From Accumulibacter sp. (GTDB lineage Bacteria > Pseudomonadota > Gammaproteobacteria > Burkholderiales > Rhodocyclaceae): a stretch of 64,000 bases of DNA. The translations under genes were made by a program, and so were the position numbers. The DNA lies in contig JAFLDO010000020.1 in NCBI GenBank assembly GCA_017302455.1, positions 1 to 64,000 on the forward strand. Direction: 5' to 3'. Shown piece by piece: positions 38,389 through 47,543 of this stretch (positions are counted from its first letter, which is position 1; each line of letters starts with the position of its first letter). Below the pieces are notes generated by a model, which was not told the origin of the DNA, searched no databases, and was given only the letters and a program-made list of their open reading frames with translations.

Positions 38389-39013
38389 AACCGTCTGCCT
38401 GGCCTTCACCGGTGCTTCCGGCATGCCCTACGGCGTTCGCCTGCTCGAATGCCTGCTCACCGCCGGCTGCCGCGTGCAACTCCTCTACTCACAGGTGGCA
38501 CAGATCGTCGCCAGGCAGGAGATGGGACTCGAGTTGCCGGCGCGCGCCAGCGAGGCCCGCGCCAGCCTTCGCGAGCGCTACCACGCCTTGCCCGGCAGGC
38601 TCGACGTTTATGGCCGTGACGAATGGTTCTCGCCAGTTGCCAGCGGTTCCAACCCACCTGACGCGATGGTCGTCTGCCCGTGCTCGATGGGCACGCTGGC
38701 GGCCATTGCGCAAGGATTGGCGAGCAAGCTGATCGAGCGCGCTGCCGACGTGGTCCTCAAGGAAGGCCGACAACTGATCCTGGTGCCACGCGAAACACCG
38801 TTGTCCGCGATTCACCTCGAAAACATGTTGCGTCTGGTGCGTGCGGGAGCCGTCATCCTGCCACCCAACCCGGGCTTCTATCACCATCCGCAACACGTCG
38901 CGGACCTCGTGGATTTCGTCGTCGCACGCATCCTTGACCAACTGCAGGTCCGGCATTCGCTGATGCCGCGCTGGGGAGACGCTGAAGCCGCCTCTCCCGT
39001 CGATGCACGGTGA
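38381..39013 (+). CDS. ubiX: Flavin prenyltransferase UbiX
   Basis: Makes the prenylated FMN cofactor for UbiD-type decarboxylases, needed in ubiquinone synthesis. The 210-aa product has AFTGASGMPYGVRLLECL (FMN binding), CPCSMGTLAAIAQGLASKLI, and LVPRETPLSAIHLENMLRL. The ATG at 38381 overlaps the Gx transporter stop by 8 bp. The MFS gene starts over its stop codon, so three membrane/cofactor genes are tightly packed. Confidence 0.95.
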   Translation: MPETVCLAFTGASGMPYGVRLLECLLTAGCRVQLLYSQVAQIVARQEMGLELPARASEARASLRERYHALPGRLDVYGRDEWFSPVASGSNPPDAMVVCPCSMGTLAAIAQGLASKLIERAADVVLKEGRQLILVPRETPLSAIHLENMLRLVRAGAVILPPNPGFYHHPQHVADLVDFVVARILDQLQVRHSLMPRWGDAEAASPVDAR

Positions 39014-40230
39014 TGAGCCGAGGGCGCTCGTCGCTGACGCTGATCGCCACTTTCTGTAGTGCCGAAGCCGTGTCGATGGCCGGCTTTGCGCTGGTGCCGT
39101 CGCTGCTGCCTCGCCTGTCGCAACAGTGGTCGCTGTCGGCGACAGAAGCCGGCTGGCTCGCGGGTATCTACTTCCTCGGCTACATCGTCGCCGTACCGGT
39201 GCTGGTCAGCCTGACCGATCGTATCGACGCGCGGCGCATCTACCTCGCCTGCGCTGCCCTCAGCGGTGTCGCCATGGCCGGCTTCGGCGGCTTCGCAGAC
39301 GACCTGTGGTCCGCGATCTGCTGGTGGTGGCTGGCTGGACTCGGCCTCGCCGGAACCTACATGCCGGGACTGAAGGCGTTGACCGATCGCCTGCCGGTTG
39401 CCGCGCAATCGCGTGGCACGGCGTTCTACACGGCCACTTTCGGGGTCGGCGCCGGCCTGTCGTATCTCTGGATCGAAGTGGTGCAGGCGGCCTTGCCCTG
39501 GCCATCGCTGTTCGCCGTCGCCGCGGCGTGCGCAGCCCTGGCGCTGTTGCTCGTCTGGCGCGGTGTCGCGCCCGCCCCTGTCCTGGCCACCGTGCGGGCG
39601 ACGGGCGGCCATTGGGCCACGGTCCTGCGCGACCGCCGCCTCCTTGCCTTCTGCGGTGGCTACTTCGGCCACAACTGGGAACTATTCGGTTTCCGGGGCT
39701 GGCTGGTCGCTTACCTGACCTGGTTGAACGCCAGCATGCCTCACCCGTGGACGAGCCTACCGGGATTGATCGCCGCGCTGGCGACCTTTCTCGCGGTGCC
39801 CGCCAGCATCCTCGGCAATGAAGGAGCGCACCGCTGGGGGCGTAGTCGCTGGCTGAAGAGTGTCATGCCTCTGTCGTGCGCTCTGGCGCTCGCCGTCGGC
39901 CTTGCGGGTGAACTGTCGCGCCACCTGCTGGTGCCCTTGATCCTGATCTACGCGGCGAGCACGAACCTCGATTCAGCCGCGCTGACGGCTGGCCTGCTCA
40001 CCGAAACGGCTGCGGGGATCCGCGGCACGGCACTCGCGCTGTACTCGTTGATCGGCTTTGCCGGTGCCTTCGTCGGACCCGTGGCCTTCGGTGTGGCACT
40101 CGACGCCTTCGGCCGCAACAGCCAGGCCGGCTGGCTGGCGGCCTTCGCGACACTGGCCTGCGGAGTCGGCTGCGGACGCTGGGCGATTGGCCGGCTGGAG
40201 ACGTCCCCGAGCGGCACGCAACCGCCCTGA
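39013..40230 (+). CDS. MFS transporter of unknown substrate
   Basis: A 405-aa major facilitator superfamily permease with 12 predicted helices. LSATEAGWLAGIYFLGYIVA and SLTDRIDARRIYLACA (loop 2-3, MFS signature D-R-x-D-R-R) are clear. The ATG at 39013 overlaps the ubiX stop (TGATG); a GTG three bases upstream is also possible. No neighbouring enzyme suggests a substrate. Confidence 0.88.
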   Translation: MSRGRSSLTLIATFCSAEAVSMAGFALVPSLLPRLSQQWSLSATEAGWLAGIYFLGYIVAVPVLVSLTDRIDARRIYLACAALSGVAMAGFGGFADDLWSAICWWWLAGLGLAGTYMPGLKALTDRLPVAAQSRGTAFYTATFGVGAGLSYLWIEVVQAALPWPSLFAVAAACAALALLLVWRGVAPAPVLATVRATGGHWATVLRDRRLLAFCGGYFGHNWELFGFRGWLVAYLTWLNASMPHPWTSLPGLIAALATFLAVPASILGNEGAHRWGRSRWLKSVMPLSCALALAVGLAGELSRHLLVPLILIYAASTNLDSAALTAGLLTETAAGIRGTALALYSLIGFAGAFVGPVAFGVALDAFGRNSQAGWLAAFATLACGVGCGRWAIGRLETSPSGTQPP

Positions 40231-40315
40231 GCGGCGAGTCGTCGCCCGCGGTCTGACGGTTCTCCAGCGTGCGGCGTCCTTGCCTTCGCCGACGAAGTCT
40301 TGCAGTATTTGTACG

Positions 40316-43300
40316 ATGATCCCACCCAAGTCACTCACCGGCAACCTGAGGCAACGCAGAAGGCTGTTGATCGGCCTCGGCGTTCTGCTGCTCCTGGTGC
40401 TGCAGCTGTTGACGTGGCAGGTCTGGCTGAGCTATCAGGAACAAATCCGCGAAGCCGAGACGACGACTCGCAACTATGCAACCATCTTTGCAACCCGCCT
40501 TGACGCGACGCTGCGACGCACCGATGCCGTCCTCCAGGAACTCGCACGCGGCATCCCGGTTGGCCGGCTGACTCGCCAGGCATCGGAACGTCAATCGGGC
40601 GAATTGACGAGCGAACTCGACTCCCACCTGCTCAATTTCGGCGAAGTGATCGGTCTGCGGGTTTTCGACGCTCATGGTGATCTGCTGTACAGCACGGACT
40701 GGGCCAACACGCCACACATCAACGTCGTCGACCGCGACTACTTTCGCCTTCTGCGCGACGACCCACACGCCGGACTGGTCTTCTCGGAGGTGCTCGTTTC
40801 GCGTGCCACGAACCGGCCCAGCCTGATCGTGGCACGCGCCCTGCGCACCGCCGAGGGGGACTTTCTCGGCGCTGTCACGGCGGTGCTTGACCTCCAACAG
40901 TACCAGGCGCTCTTTCGCGCCGTCGATCTTGGCAGCACGGGCTCGATCGTTCTGCGCCGCAGCGACGACCATAGATTGGTGGTGCGCTGGCCACACCTGG
41001 CCGACGCGGTGAACAAGCCCCTTAATCCCGAGCATCCCGCTCGCCAGCGGATGAACTCCGGAGAGCGGACGGCGACGCTGCAGTTCGCCGCGCAGTCGGA
41101 CGGGGTATACCGCATCTACAGCTTCCAACGCATCGAGCACTATCCCTTCTATTTCATCATCGGCATCAGCCACGACGACGCCCTTGCCGGCTGGCGCACG
41201 CGCGCGCTGGTGGTCGGTTTCAGCGGCTGCCTGCTGCTCGCACTGTTGGCCGGACTCCTGCTGCAGATCTGGCGCAGCGAGCAGCGTGAAGCGAAGGTCG
41301 TGGCCGACCTCGTGGAACGTGACAGACAGTTGCGTGCCAACAGCGAACGACTCGAGATCTTTCAGCGCCTGGCAGAGAACGCCGGGCAGGGTATCGGCAT
41401 GGCGCAGCTCGATGGAAGCCTACTGTATGCGAATCCTGCGCTGCGGCGAATGATCGACATGCCGCAGGGCGCCGCCTGCAGCGACTACTCATTCAAGCAG
41501 TTCTACAGCCGGGAGGAGGCCAACCGACTGCAGCACGCGGTGCTGCCGATGCTTCTCCCGGCCGGCCAATGGACCGGCGAGATCGAGCTGCGTTCGCTTT
41601 CCGGCCGGACCACCCCGGCCATCCACACGCTGTTCGTCGTCCACAACACGGCTGACGAACCGCCGGTCATCGCCACTGTGCTTGCCGACATCAGTGAGCG
41701 AAAGGAGATGGAGGAGCGCAACCGCCAACTGCTTGCCGAAATGGAAACCTTGCTCGGCAATGCTCTGGTCGGCATCGTACACCTCCGACAACGCTGCGTC
41801 GTTTCGTGCAACCGACGTCTTGAGGAGATCTTCGGCTATGCGCCGGGCGAACTGATCGGCAAGTCGTCGCAAGTCTTCTACCCGTCCATCGAGGTCTTCG
41901 AAAAAATCGGCGCGCGCGCCTACGCGGTCGTTGCCGAGAATCGGAACTTCAGTGGCGAACTGACGCTCCGCCGCAAGGACGGCAGCCTGTTCTGGGGAGC
42001 GTTGACCGGGCGGGCGATCGACCCCAGCCAGCCACATGCGGGCAGCATCTGGGTTTTCGCCGATATCTCGGAGCGGCGCGAGGCCGAAGAGGAATCCCGC
42101 AACCTGCTGCAAGCCGTCGAACAAAGTCCGGTGGCCATCGTCATCACCAACCGCAATGCCGAGATCGAGTACGTCAACCCGAGCTTCACACGCGTAACCG
42201 GCTATTCGCGACTCGAAGCCATCGGCCAGAACCCGCGGATTCTGCAGTCCGGCGAAGCGCCATCCGACACCTATCGAAGCCTCTGGCAAACCCTGCTCGA
42301 AGGCAAGGTGTGGACGGGGCTCTTCCACAACCGGCGCAAGAACGGCGAGTTGTTCTGGGAAAAGGCGTCGATCGCGCCGATTATTGGCGACCACGGAGAA
42401 GTGACACATTATCTGGCCGTCAAGGAGGACGTCACCGAGCGCCTGCGTGCCGACAAGCTTCTCCAGGAAAGTGAAGAAGCGTTTCGCCGCCTCTTCGAGG
42501 ATGCCAAGGATCCGCTGCTCCTGCTCAAGGACGGCAGTTTCATCGACTGCAACAGAGCCACTCTCGAACTGCTGGGCTACGGATCCAAGGCACAGTTGCT
42601 CGGGCGCGACGCGGCCGACATCTCGCCAGCCAGGCAACCCGACGGTCAGGCCTCCGGAGAAAAGGCGGCCGCATTGATCGCCGCCGCACTGCGCATCGGC
42701 TATCACCGCTTCGAGTGGACGCACCAGCGCGCCGACGGCTCCCCTGTCCCCGTTGAAGTGACGCTGACGCCGATCACCCTGCGCGGCGAGGTCATCCTGC
42801 ACACCCTCTGGCGCGACATCAGCGAGCGCCGGGTCACCGAGACCCGTTTGCGTCTGTTGGCGGCAGCCTTCGAGCACAGCGCCGAGGCCATCATGGTCAG
42901 CGACCGCGACAACCGCATCCTTGAGGTCAACGATGCCTTCTGCCGCCTCACTGGCTATGCCGCCGACGAGGTGCGCGGGAGCGATCCTCGTCTGCTCTCG
43001 TCGGGCCGGACGAGCGCGGAAGAATACCGGACCATGTGGCAGGCGATAAACAGCACCGGCCATTGGCAGGGCGAAGTCTGGGATCGCCGCAAGGACGGCA
43101 GCTATTATCCGAAATGGCTATCGATCTCGACGATTCGCGGTGCCGAGGGGAACACTGAATACTACATCGGCAGTTTCGTCGACATCTCCGAGCGCAAGGC
43201 GGCCGAGGAGAAGATCAGCCACCTGGCGCATTTCGACACGCTGACGGATCTCCCCAACCGCTCGAACCTGCAGGGACGCCTCGATCAGGCGTTGGCCTCG

Positions 43301-44515
43301 GCGCGACGCGAGGGCCACGGTCGTTCGGTGGCCGTGATGTTCCTCGATCTCGATCGGTTCAAGAACATCAACGACACCCTCGGTCACCACGTCGGCGACG
43401 CACTCTTGCTGGAGGTTGCGGCGCGGCTGCGCAGCAGCGTGCGCGACAGCGACGTCGTCGCCCGTCTCGGCGGTGACGAATTCGTCGTCGTGCTCACCGG
43501 GGCCGACGCGTTGGCGGCCGAGCGCGTGGCAGGCAAGATTCTCAAGGCGCTGTCGCGGGCCTACCAGATCGAAGGACATGCTCTGCACTCGACCTCGAGC
43601 ATCGGCATCGCCGTCTTCCCCGCCGACGGCGAGAGCGTGGAAGTCCTTATGCAGAATGCCGACGCCGCGATGTATCACGCGAAGTCGGCCGGACGCAACA
43701 ACGTTCAGTTCTTCACCGCGAGCATGAACGAGGCGGCCAGTGACCGGCGCCAGCTCGAAGAGGACCTGCATCTGGCCCTGCAGCAGAAGCAGTTCGTCCT
43801 GCATTACCAGCCGCAGGTGGACGCGCAGCGCCGCGTTTTCGCCGTCGAGGCCCTGCTGCGCTGGCAGCACCCCCACCATGGCCTCGTTCCGCCCGCCAGG
43901 TTCGTCCCGCTGGCCGAGGATACCGGCCTGATCGTGCCGATTGGACAATGGGTGCTGGAGACCGCATGCGCGCAGATCAAGGCCTGGTCGGTCGACGCAC
44001 GGACCCGCAAACTGCAGGTCGCCGTGAACGTCAGTGCACGCCAGTTTCGGCAGCCGGACTTCGTCGAACTACTTCGACAAGCAATCGACAACAGCGGCGC
44101 CAACCCGGCGCGCTTGAAGCTGGAACTGACCGAGAGCTTGGTGCTGGACAATGTCGCCGACACGATCGACAAGATGAACGCCATCAAGCTGCTCGGTGTC
44201 ACCTTCTCGATGGACGACTTCGGCACCGGCTACTCGTCGCTGTCCTACCTGACCCGCCTACCCCTCGACCAACTCAAGATCGACCGTGCTTTTGTCTGCC
44301 GACTCCCCGAGAACCGGAGTGACGCGGTCATCGCGCAAACCATCGTCACCATGGGGCGCAGTCTCGGACTAAAGGTGGTTGCGGAAGGCGTCGAGACCGA
44401 AGCACAGCGCCAGTTCCTCGACAGCCATGGCTGTGACGGGTATCAGGGCTTCCTGTTCAGTCGCCCGCTGGCTGTTGACGCGTTTGAAGACTTCCTGCAG
44501 GGCTTCGTGGCGTGA
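40316..44515 (+). CDS. Membrane sensor with five PAS, GGDEF and EAL domains
   Basis: A 1399-aa cyclic-di-GMP signalling protein. N-terminal TM (about 19-40), periplasmic dCACHE-like sensor (about 41-295), second TM (about 302-324), then five PAS domains between about 340 and 965. The diguanylate cyclase motif GGDEF is at 1052-1056 and keeps the product-inhibition I-site RDSD five residues before it. The EAL domain has EALLRWQ (E1178), DDFGTGYSSLSYL and LKIDRAF. Both catalytic motifs look intact, so the direction of net activity cannot be told from sequence. Start chosen at ATG 40316; the longer frame overlaps the MFS gene. Confidence 0.93.
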   Translation: MIPPKSLTGNLRQRRRLLIGLGVLLLLVLQLLTWQVWLSYQEQIREAETTTRNYATIFATRLDATLRRTDAVLQELARGIPVGRLTRQASERQSGELTSELDSHLLNFGEVIGLRVFDAHGDLLYSTDWANTPHINVVDRDYFRLLRDDPHAGLVFSEVLVSRATNRPSLIVARALRTAEGDFLGAVTAVLDLQQYQALFRAVDLGSTGSIVLRRSDDHRLVVRWPHLADAVNKPLNPEHPARQRMNSGERTATLQFAAQSDGVYRIYSFQRIEHYPFYFIIGISHDDALAGWRTRALVVGFSGCLLLALLAGLLLQIWRSEQREAKVVADLVERDRQLRANSERLEIFQRLAENAGQGIGMAQLDGSLLYANPALRRMIDMPQGAACSDYSFKQFYSREEANRLQHAVLPMLLPAGQWTGEIELRSLSGRTTPAIHTLFVVHNTADEPPVIATVLADISERKEMEERNRQLLAEMETLLGNALVGIVHLRQRCVVSCNRRLEEIFGYAPGELIGKSSQVFYPSIEVFEKIGARAYAVVAENRNFSGELTLRRKDGSLFWGALTGRAIDPSQPHAGSIWVFADISERREAEEESRNLLQAVEQSPVAIVITNRNAEIEYVNPSFTRVTGYSRLEAIGQNPRILQSGEAPSDTYRSLWQTLLEGKVWTGLFHNRRKNGELFWEKASIAPIIGDHGEVTHYLAVKEDVTERLRADKLLQESEEAFRRLFEDAKDPLLLLKDGSFIDCNRATLELLGYGSKAQLLGRDAADISPARQPDGQASGEKAAALIAAALRIGYHRFEWTHQRADGSPVPVEVTLTPITLRGEVILHTLWRDISERRVTETRLRLLAAAFEHSAEAIMVSDRDNRILEVNDAFCRLTGYAADEVRGSDPRLLSSGRTSAEEYRTMWQAINSTGHWQGEVWDRRKDGSYYPKWLSISTIRGAEGNTEYYIGSFVDISERKAAEEKISHLAHFDTLTDLPNRSNLQGRLDQALASARREGHGRSVAVMFLDLDRFKNINDTLGHHVGDALLLEVAARLRSSVRDSDVVARLGGDEFVVVLTGADALAAERVAGKILKALSRAYQIEGHALHSTSSIGIAVFPADGESVEVLMQNADAAMYHAKSAGRNNVQFFTASMNEAASDRRQLEEDLHLALQQKQFVLHYQPQVDAQRRVFAVEALLRWQHPHHGLVPPARFVPLAEDTGLIVPIGQWVLETACAQIKAWSVDARTRKLQVAVNVSARQFRQPDFVELLRQAIDNSGANPARLKLELTESLVLDNVADTIDKMNAIKLLGVTFSMDDFGTGYSSLSYLTRLPLDQLKIDRAFVCRLPENRSDAVIAQTIVTMGRSLGLKVVAEGVETEAQRQFLDSHGCDGYQGFLFSRPLAVDAFEDFLQGFVA

Positions 44516-44546
44516 CCATGGGGGCACCCGCCGAGCGGCGGCGGCG

Positions 44547-45611
44547 TCACGCCCCGCGCGGCAGCGCCAGCAGCAACTTCCTGATCGGCGCCGGCAGGGC
44601 GGCGCGGGCGACGTCCGCGAGGGGTAGCCATTCCCGAAAGGCTTGCGCCGCAACCGGCCTGCGCTCGTCGACCTCGCAACACAGCACGGTGAGGGTGAGT
44701 CGAAAATGGCTGAAGCTGTGGCTGACCGGCGCCAGCGTTCGCATGCTCCGCAAACGGCAGCCGTGCCGTAGCGCAAAGACCTCAGCCGCGTCAGCGCCCC
44801 CCTCGGGCAAGGTCAGCAGACCACCCCAGATACCGACCGGCGGACGCCGTTCGAGCAGCACACACCGGCCGTCGGTGAGCAACAAGACGCTGCTCGCCCG
44901 TTCCGGGAGCGTCCTTGCCGGCAGACGCCTCGGCAGTTCGGCCTGCCGGCCATCACGCCAGGCGGCGCAGATCTCCCGCAAGGGACAAGCGTCGCAGGCC
45001 GGCTTGCGACGCTTGCAGACCGTCGCGCCGAGATCCATCATCCCCTGCGTGTAGCTCTCGATACGGCTGTCCGGCAGTAGCGACTCGGCCAGTGCCCATA
45101 GCGCGCGCTCGCCTGCCGCCGTCGAACCCGCGTCCTCGACAGCGAAACAGCGCGCCAGGACACGCTTGACGTTGCCATCGAGGATGGCGGCCCGGCGAGC
45201 GAAGGCAAAGACGCTGATCGCAGCCGCGGTCGAGCGTCCTATCCCTGGCAACCCGGCGTTTTCGATCGGATCGGCCGAAAACGTGCCCGCCCGTTCGGCC
45301 ACAACGGTTTGCGCACAGCGATGCAGGTTGCGCGCCCGCGCGTAGTAACCGAGCCCGGACCACAGTTCGAGGACACTATCGAGCGGCGCCGCGGCAAGGG
45401 CTTCCAGCGTCGGGAAGCGGAGAAGAAAGCGGGCATAGTAGGGAAGCACGGTCTGCACCTGCGTCTGCTGCAGCATGATCTCGGACAACCAGATACGATA
45501 CGCATCGCGCGTCTGCTGCCAGGGCAGATCGTGGCGACCATTGGCTTCCTGCCAGGCGATGACCCGACCGGCAAAGCTCGGGCAATCTGGGAAGCCGGCA
45601 GCAGCCGTCAC
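44547..45611 (-). CDS. mutY: Adenine DNA glycosylase MutY
   Basis: Removes adenine mispaired with 8-oxoguanine. From the GTG at 45611 the product is 354 aa, close to the family length. Motifs: LPWQQTRDAYRIWLSEIMLQ with the catalytic Glu, the HhH-GPD motif LPGIGRSTAAAI, catalytic Asp in ILDGNVKRVLAR, and the 4Fe-4S loop C-x6-C-x2-C-x5-C (CKRRKPACDACPLREIC). The C-terminal NUDIX-like domain (LLERRPPVGIWGGLLTLPEG) reads the oxoG strand. The 29 codons further upstream lack homology. Confidence 0.95.
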   Translation of the reverse strand: MTAAAGFPDCPSFAGRVIAWQEANGRHDLPWQQTRDAYRIWLSEIMLQQTQVQTVLPYYARFLLRFPTLEALAAAPLDSVLELWSGLGYYARARNLHRCAQTVVAERAGTFSADPIENAGLPGIGRSTAAAISVFAFARRAAILDGNVKRVLARCFAVEDAGSTAAGERALWALAESLLPDSRIESYTQGMMDLGATVCKRRKPACDACPLREICAAWRDGRQAELPRRLPARTLPERASSVLLLTDGRCVLLERRPPVGIWGGLLTLPEGGADAAEVFALRHGCRLRSMRTLAPVSHSFSHFRLTLTVLCCEVDERRPVAAQAFREWLPLADVARAALPAPIRKLLLALPRGA

Positions 45612-45857
45612 AGGCAGCGTCCCCCGTCCGATCTGCCTGAGCTGCGCCCGTTCAGCGGCAGCACCCCGACACGACTCGCCAGCCGTAGCGCAGTACACCC
45701 GGCTGCGCAGGCGTCACGGTCTGATGCTGTCGGTCAGCGAGAGCCATGGCAACAGCCACCCGGGCAAGAGGATCACCATGACAGTCTACTCGAATCGCCT
45801 CGACACAAAAACGCTGTGCGGCGATAATCGGAGCCGCGGTCGGTCGGGTATGGGCCC

Positions 45858-46016
45858 ATGGAAATCGAGGCCTGCGCTAAGCAGGCACGCACGAACATCG
45901 AAGCTTGGATTGTTGTCCACGGGTGCAAGGATCGGGTCCGTGACGCCAACGCTGGCCGCTTGTTCATGTCGACTGCGAGTTTTCACTTACTTCAACAACG
46001 CCTTCGGATCGACTGA
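45858..46016 (+). CDS. Possible small protein overlapping the flavin reductase start
   Basis: A 52-codon frame starts at ATG 45858 (MEIEACAKQARTNIEAWIV) and stops at 46014-46016 with TGATG overlap of the next gene's ATG. The overlap geometry resembles translational coupling, but codon usage is mixed, no ribosome-binding site is obvious and I recognise no homologue. It may simply be non-coding leader. The rest of the 45612-46015 interval shows nothing identifiable. Confidence 0.25.
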   Translation: MEIEACAKQARTNIEAWIVVHGCKDRVRDANAGRLFMSTASFHLLQQRLRID

Positions 46017-46606
46017 TGCGCCTCCCTGTTGCCTTCCTGGAATGTCCGGACACTGCGGCGGCGATCGCCGAGTTGCCATCCACGGCCTATGCTGACGACC
46101 TCACGCTGACGGCAAGGGATCTGGTCTGCCGCGATTTCCGGGACGCCTTGGGCAGCTTTCCTACCGGAGTTACCGTGGTTACGGCACTGGCGCCCGACGC
46201 CAGCCCAATCGGCGTGACGATCAGTTCGTTCAACTCGGTCTCGCTGGATCCGCCCCTGATCCTCTGGAGCCTGTCATGCGCATCACCGAGCCTTGCGGCC
46301 TTCGCACAGGCCGGGCACTACGCAATCAACGTCCTGGCGGCCGATCAGCAGTGGATCTCGGAGTGCTTCGCGGCACGCGAGAATGATCGCTTCAACGGTG
46401 TGAAGGTCAGCAAGGGGCTTGGCGGAGTCCCACTGATCGAAGGCTGTTCGGCGTGGTTCGAGTGCTCCAACGAGGCGCAGTACCCCGGTGGCGACCACCT
46501 CATCCTGGTCGGCCGCGTACACCGTTTTTCCCGCGGGGATGCCGACGAACCGCTGATCTTCCACGGCGGCCGCTATCGGAAGCTGCGTCACGATGCGCAA
46601 GGATAG
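46016..46606 (+). CDS. Flavin reductase family protein
   Basis: A 196-aa FMN-binding split-barrel protein. The domain begins FRDALGSFPTGVTVVTA and continues GVTISSFNSVSLDPPLILW (flavin-binding TxSSFxSVSLxPP), then FAQAGHYAINVLAADQQ and GGDHLILVGRVHRF. Such proteins reduce FMN or FAD with NAD(P)H for a partner monooxygenase; none is adjacent. About 40 residues precede the domain, slightly longer than usual. Confidence 0.88.
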   Translation: MRLPVAFLECPDTAAAIAELPSTAYADDLTLTARDLVCRDFRDALGSFPTGVTVVTALAPDASPIGVTISSFNSVSLDPPLILWSLSCASPSLAAFAQAGHYAINVLAADQQWISECFAARENDRFNGVKVSKGLGGVPLIEGCSAWFECSNEAQYPGGDHLILVGRVHRFSRGDADEPLIFHGGRYRKLRHDAQG

Positions 46607-46725
46607 CGCCGATGGCCACTATTACCGCCTCTGAGGCTGCTTGCCACAAGCTTGCGATACGGGGATCCGGGCGCTCGCACATGGCCTGAAATCCCGGAAT
46701 CTCGGTCGCCGCCCGAAAGGCGGGC

Positions 46726-46749
46726 AAAAAAAACCCGCCGGAGGCGGGT
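46726..46749 (-). terminator. Rho-independent terminator of cspA
   Basis: On the minus strand ACCCGCC, a three-base loop and GGCGGGT form a perfect 7-bp stem followed immediately by eight T residues. It begins 24 bp after the cspA stop. A second hairpin without T tract (GCCCGCC-TTTC-GGGCGGC) lies just beyond it. Confidence 0.9.
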
Positions 46750-46772
46750 CCCTGTTGCACACCCGAAAAAAA

Positions 46773-46976
46773 TCAAGCGCGCGAGATGTTCGATGCTTGC
46801 TTGCCCTTGGGGCCCTGCGTCACGTCGAAGGAAACCTTCTCGCCCTCTTTGAGGGTCTTGAATCCGCCCATGGTGATCGCGGAGAAATGCGCGAAGAGAT
46901 CTTCGCTGCCGTCATCGGGAGTAATGAAGCCGAAACCCTTGGCGTCATTGAACCACTTTACAGTACCAGTTGCCAT
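46773..46976 (-). CDS. Cold-shock protein, CspA family
   Basis: A 67-aa single-stranded nucleic-acid chaperone. The RNP1 and RNP2 motifs [11 protein letters not shown] and DLFAHFSAI are intact in an otherwise standard cold-shock domain starting [19 protein letters not shown] lies at proper spacing before the ATG at 46976. A long leader of about 120 nt and a clear promoter upstream match the usual cold-shock gene layout, in which the leader RNA controls expression. Confidence 0.96.
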   Translation of the reverse strand: MATGTVKWFNDAKGFGFITPDDGSEDLFAHFSAITMGGFKTLKEGEKVSFDVTQGPKGKQASNISRA

Positions 46977-47107
46977 ATTGCCACTTCCTTGAAAAAAGAC
47001 TGAATCCGGGCGACGCCCGACTTGCATGCTTCCAGATCAACGCCCGACACCCGAAACTACAGACAGACAAAAGCTCCGCGCGGTGGCCTGACCAAAAACA
47101 TTCGGCC

Positions 47108-47137
47108 TTTTTACGCTAAGTCAGGTAGACGAGTCAA
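47108..47137 (-). promoter_or_regulatory. Probable promoter of the cold-shock gene
   Basis: On the minus strand TTGACT (47132-47137, five of six consensus bases) and TAAAAA (47108-47113, four of six) are 18 bp apart. Transcription would start near 47100, giving a leader of roughly 120 nt before the cold-shock ATG, as expected for this gene class. Confidence 0.55.
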
Positions 47138-47199
47138 GTGTTTTCGAGCAGCGAGCGTTCGCCGCGCTGCCGCCCAGTCCAAAATCGGTCAAGGTCGGT

Positions 47200-47227
47200 A
47201 TTGCGCATCCGGAAAGACTGGTTAGAA
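47200..47227 (+). promoter_or_regulatory. Possible clpS-clpA promoter with little or no leader
   Basis: TTGCGC (47200-47205) and TAGAAT (47222-47227) are 16 bp apart. A transcript from here would begin within a few bases of the clpS ATG at 47235, implying a leaderless or very short leader. No purine-rich ribosome-binding site precedes clpS. Confidence 0.35.
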
Positions 47228-47234
47228 TTGACCC

Positions 47235-47543
47235 ATGGCGACAAAGCATCAGGATAGCTCCCTACTCGAAGCAAGACCTACGCAACTCAAACCGCCTCCG
47301 CTGTACAAGGTCCTGTTGCTGAACGACGATTTCACACCGATGGACTTCGTTATCGTGGTTCTGCAGAGGTTTTTTGGGATGGATCGAGAACACGCGACGC
47401 GAATCATGCTCAAAGTCCATACCGAAGGTCGTGGCGTCTGCGGAGTTTTCCCGCGCGACGTGGCGGCGACGAAAGTTGAACAGGTGACAACCTTCGCACG
47501 GAGCAACCAGCACCCGCTGGCGTGCGTAATGGAGGAAAACTGA
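47235..47543 (+). CDS. clpS: ATP-dependent Clp protease adaptor ClpS
   Basis: Adaptor that delivers N-degron substrates to ClpAP. The 102-aa protein has a disordered N-terminal tail (about 1-24) followed by [20 protein letters not shown], whose acidic residues bind the substrate N-terminus, and [19 protein letters not shown]. The stop is immediately followed by the clpA ATG, the standard clpS-clpA pair. Confidence 0.97.
   Translation: MATKHQDSSLLEARPTQLKPPPLYKVLLLNDDFTPMDFVIVVLQRFFGMDREHATRIMLKVHTEGRGVCGVFPRDVAATKVEQVTTFARSNQHPLACVMEEN

Noticed and set aside
40058-40315. N-terminal extension of the GGDEF-EAL frame over the end of the MFS gene
   Set aside because: The frame is open but overlaps a well-supported gene and shows Arg/Pro/Ala-rich shadow sequence; the ATG at 40316 directly precedes the first TM region.
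41489-43063. A 524-codon minus-strand frame inside the PAS-GGDEF-EAL gene
   Set aside because: Antisense shadow of a multi-domain gene with clear motifs on the plus strand.
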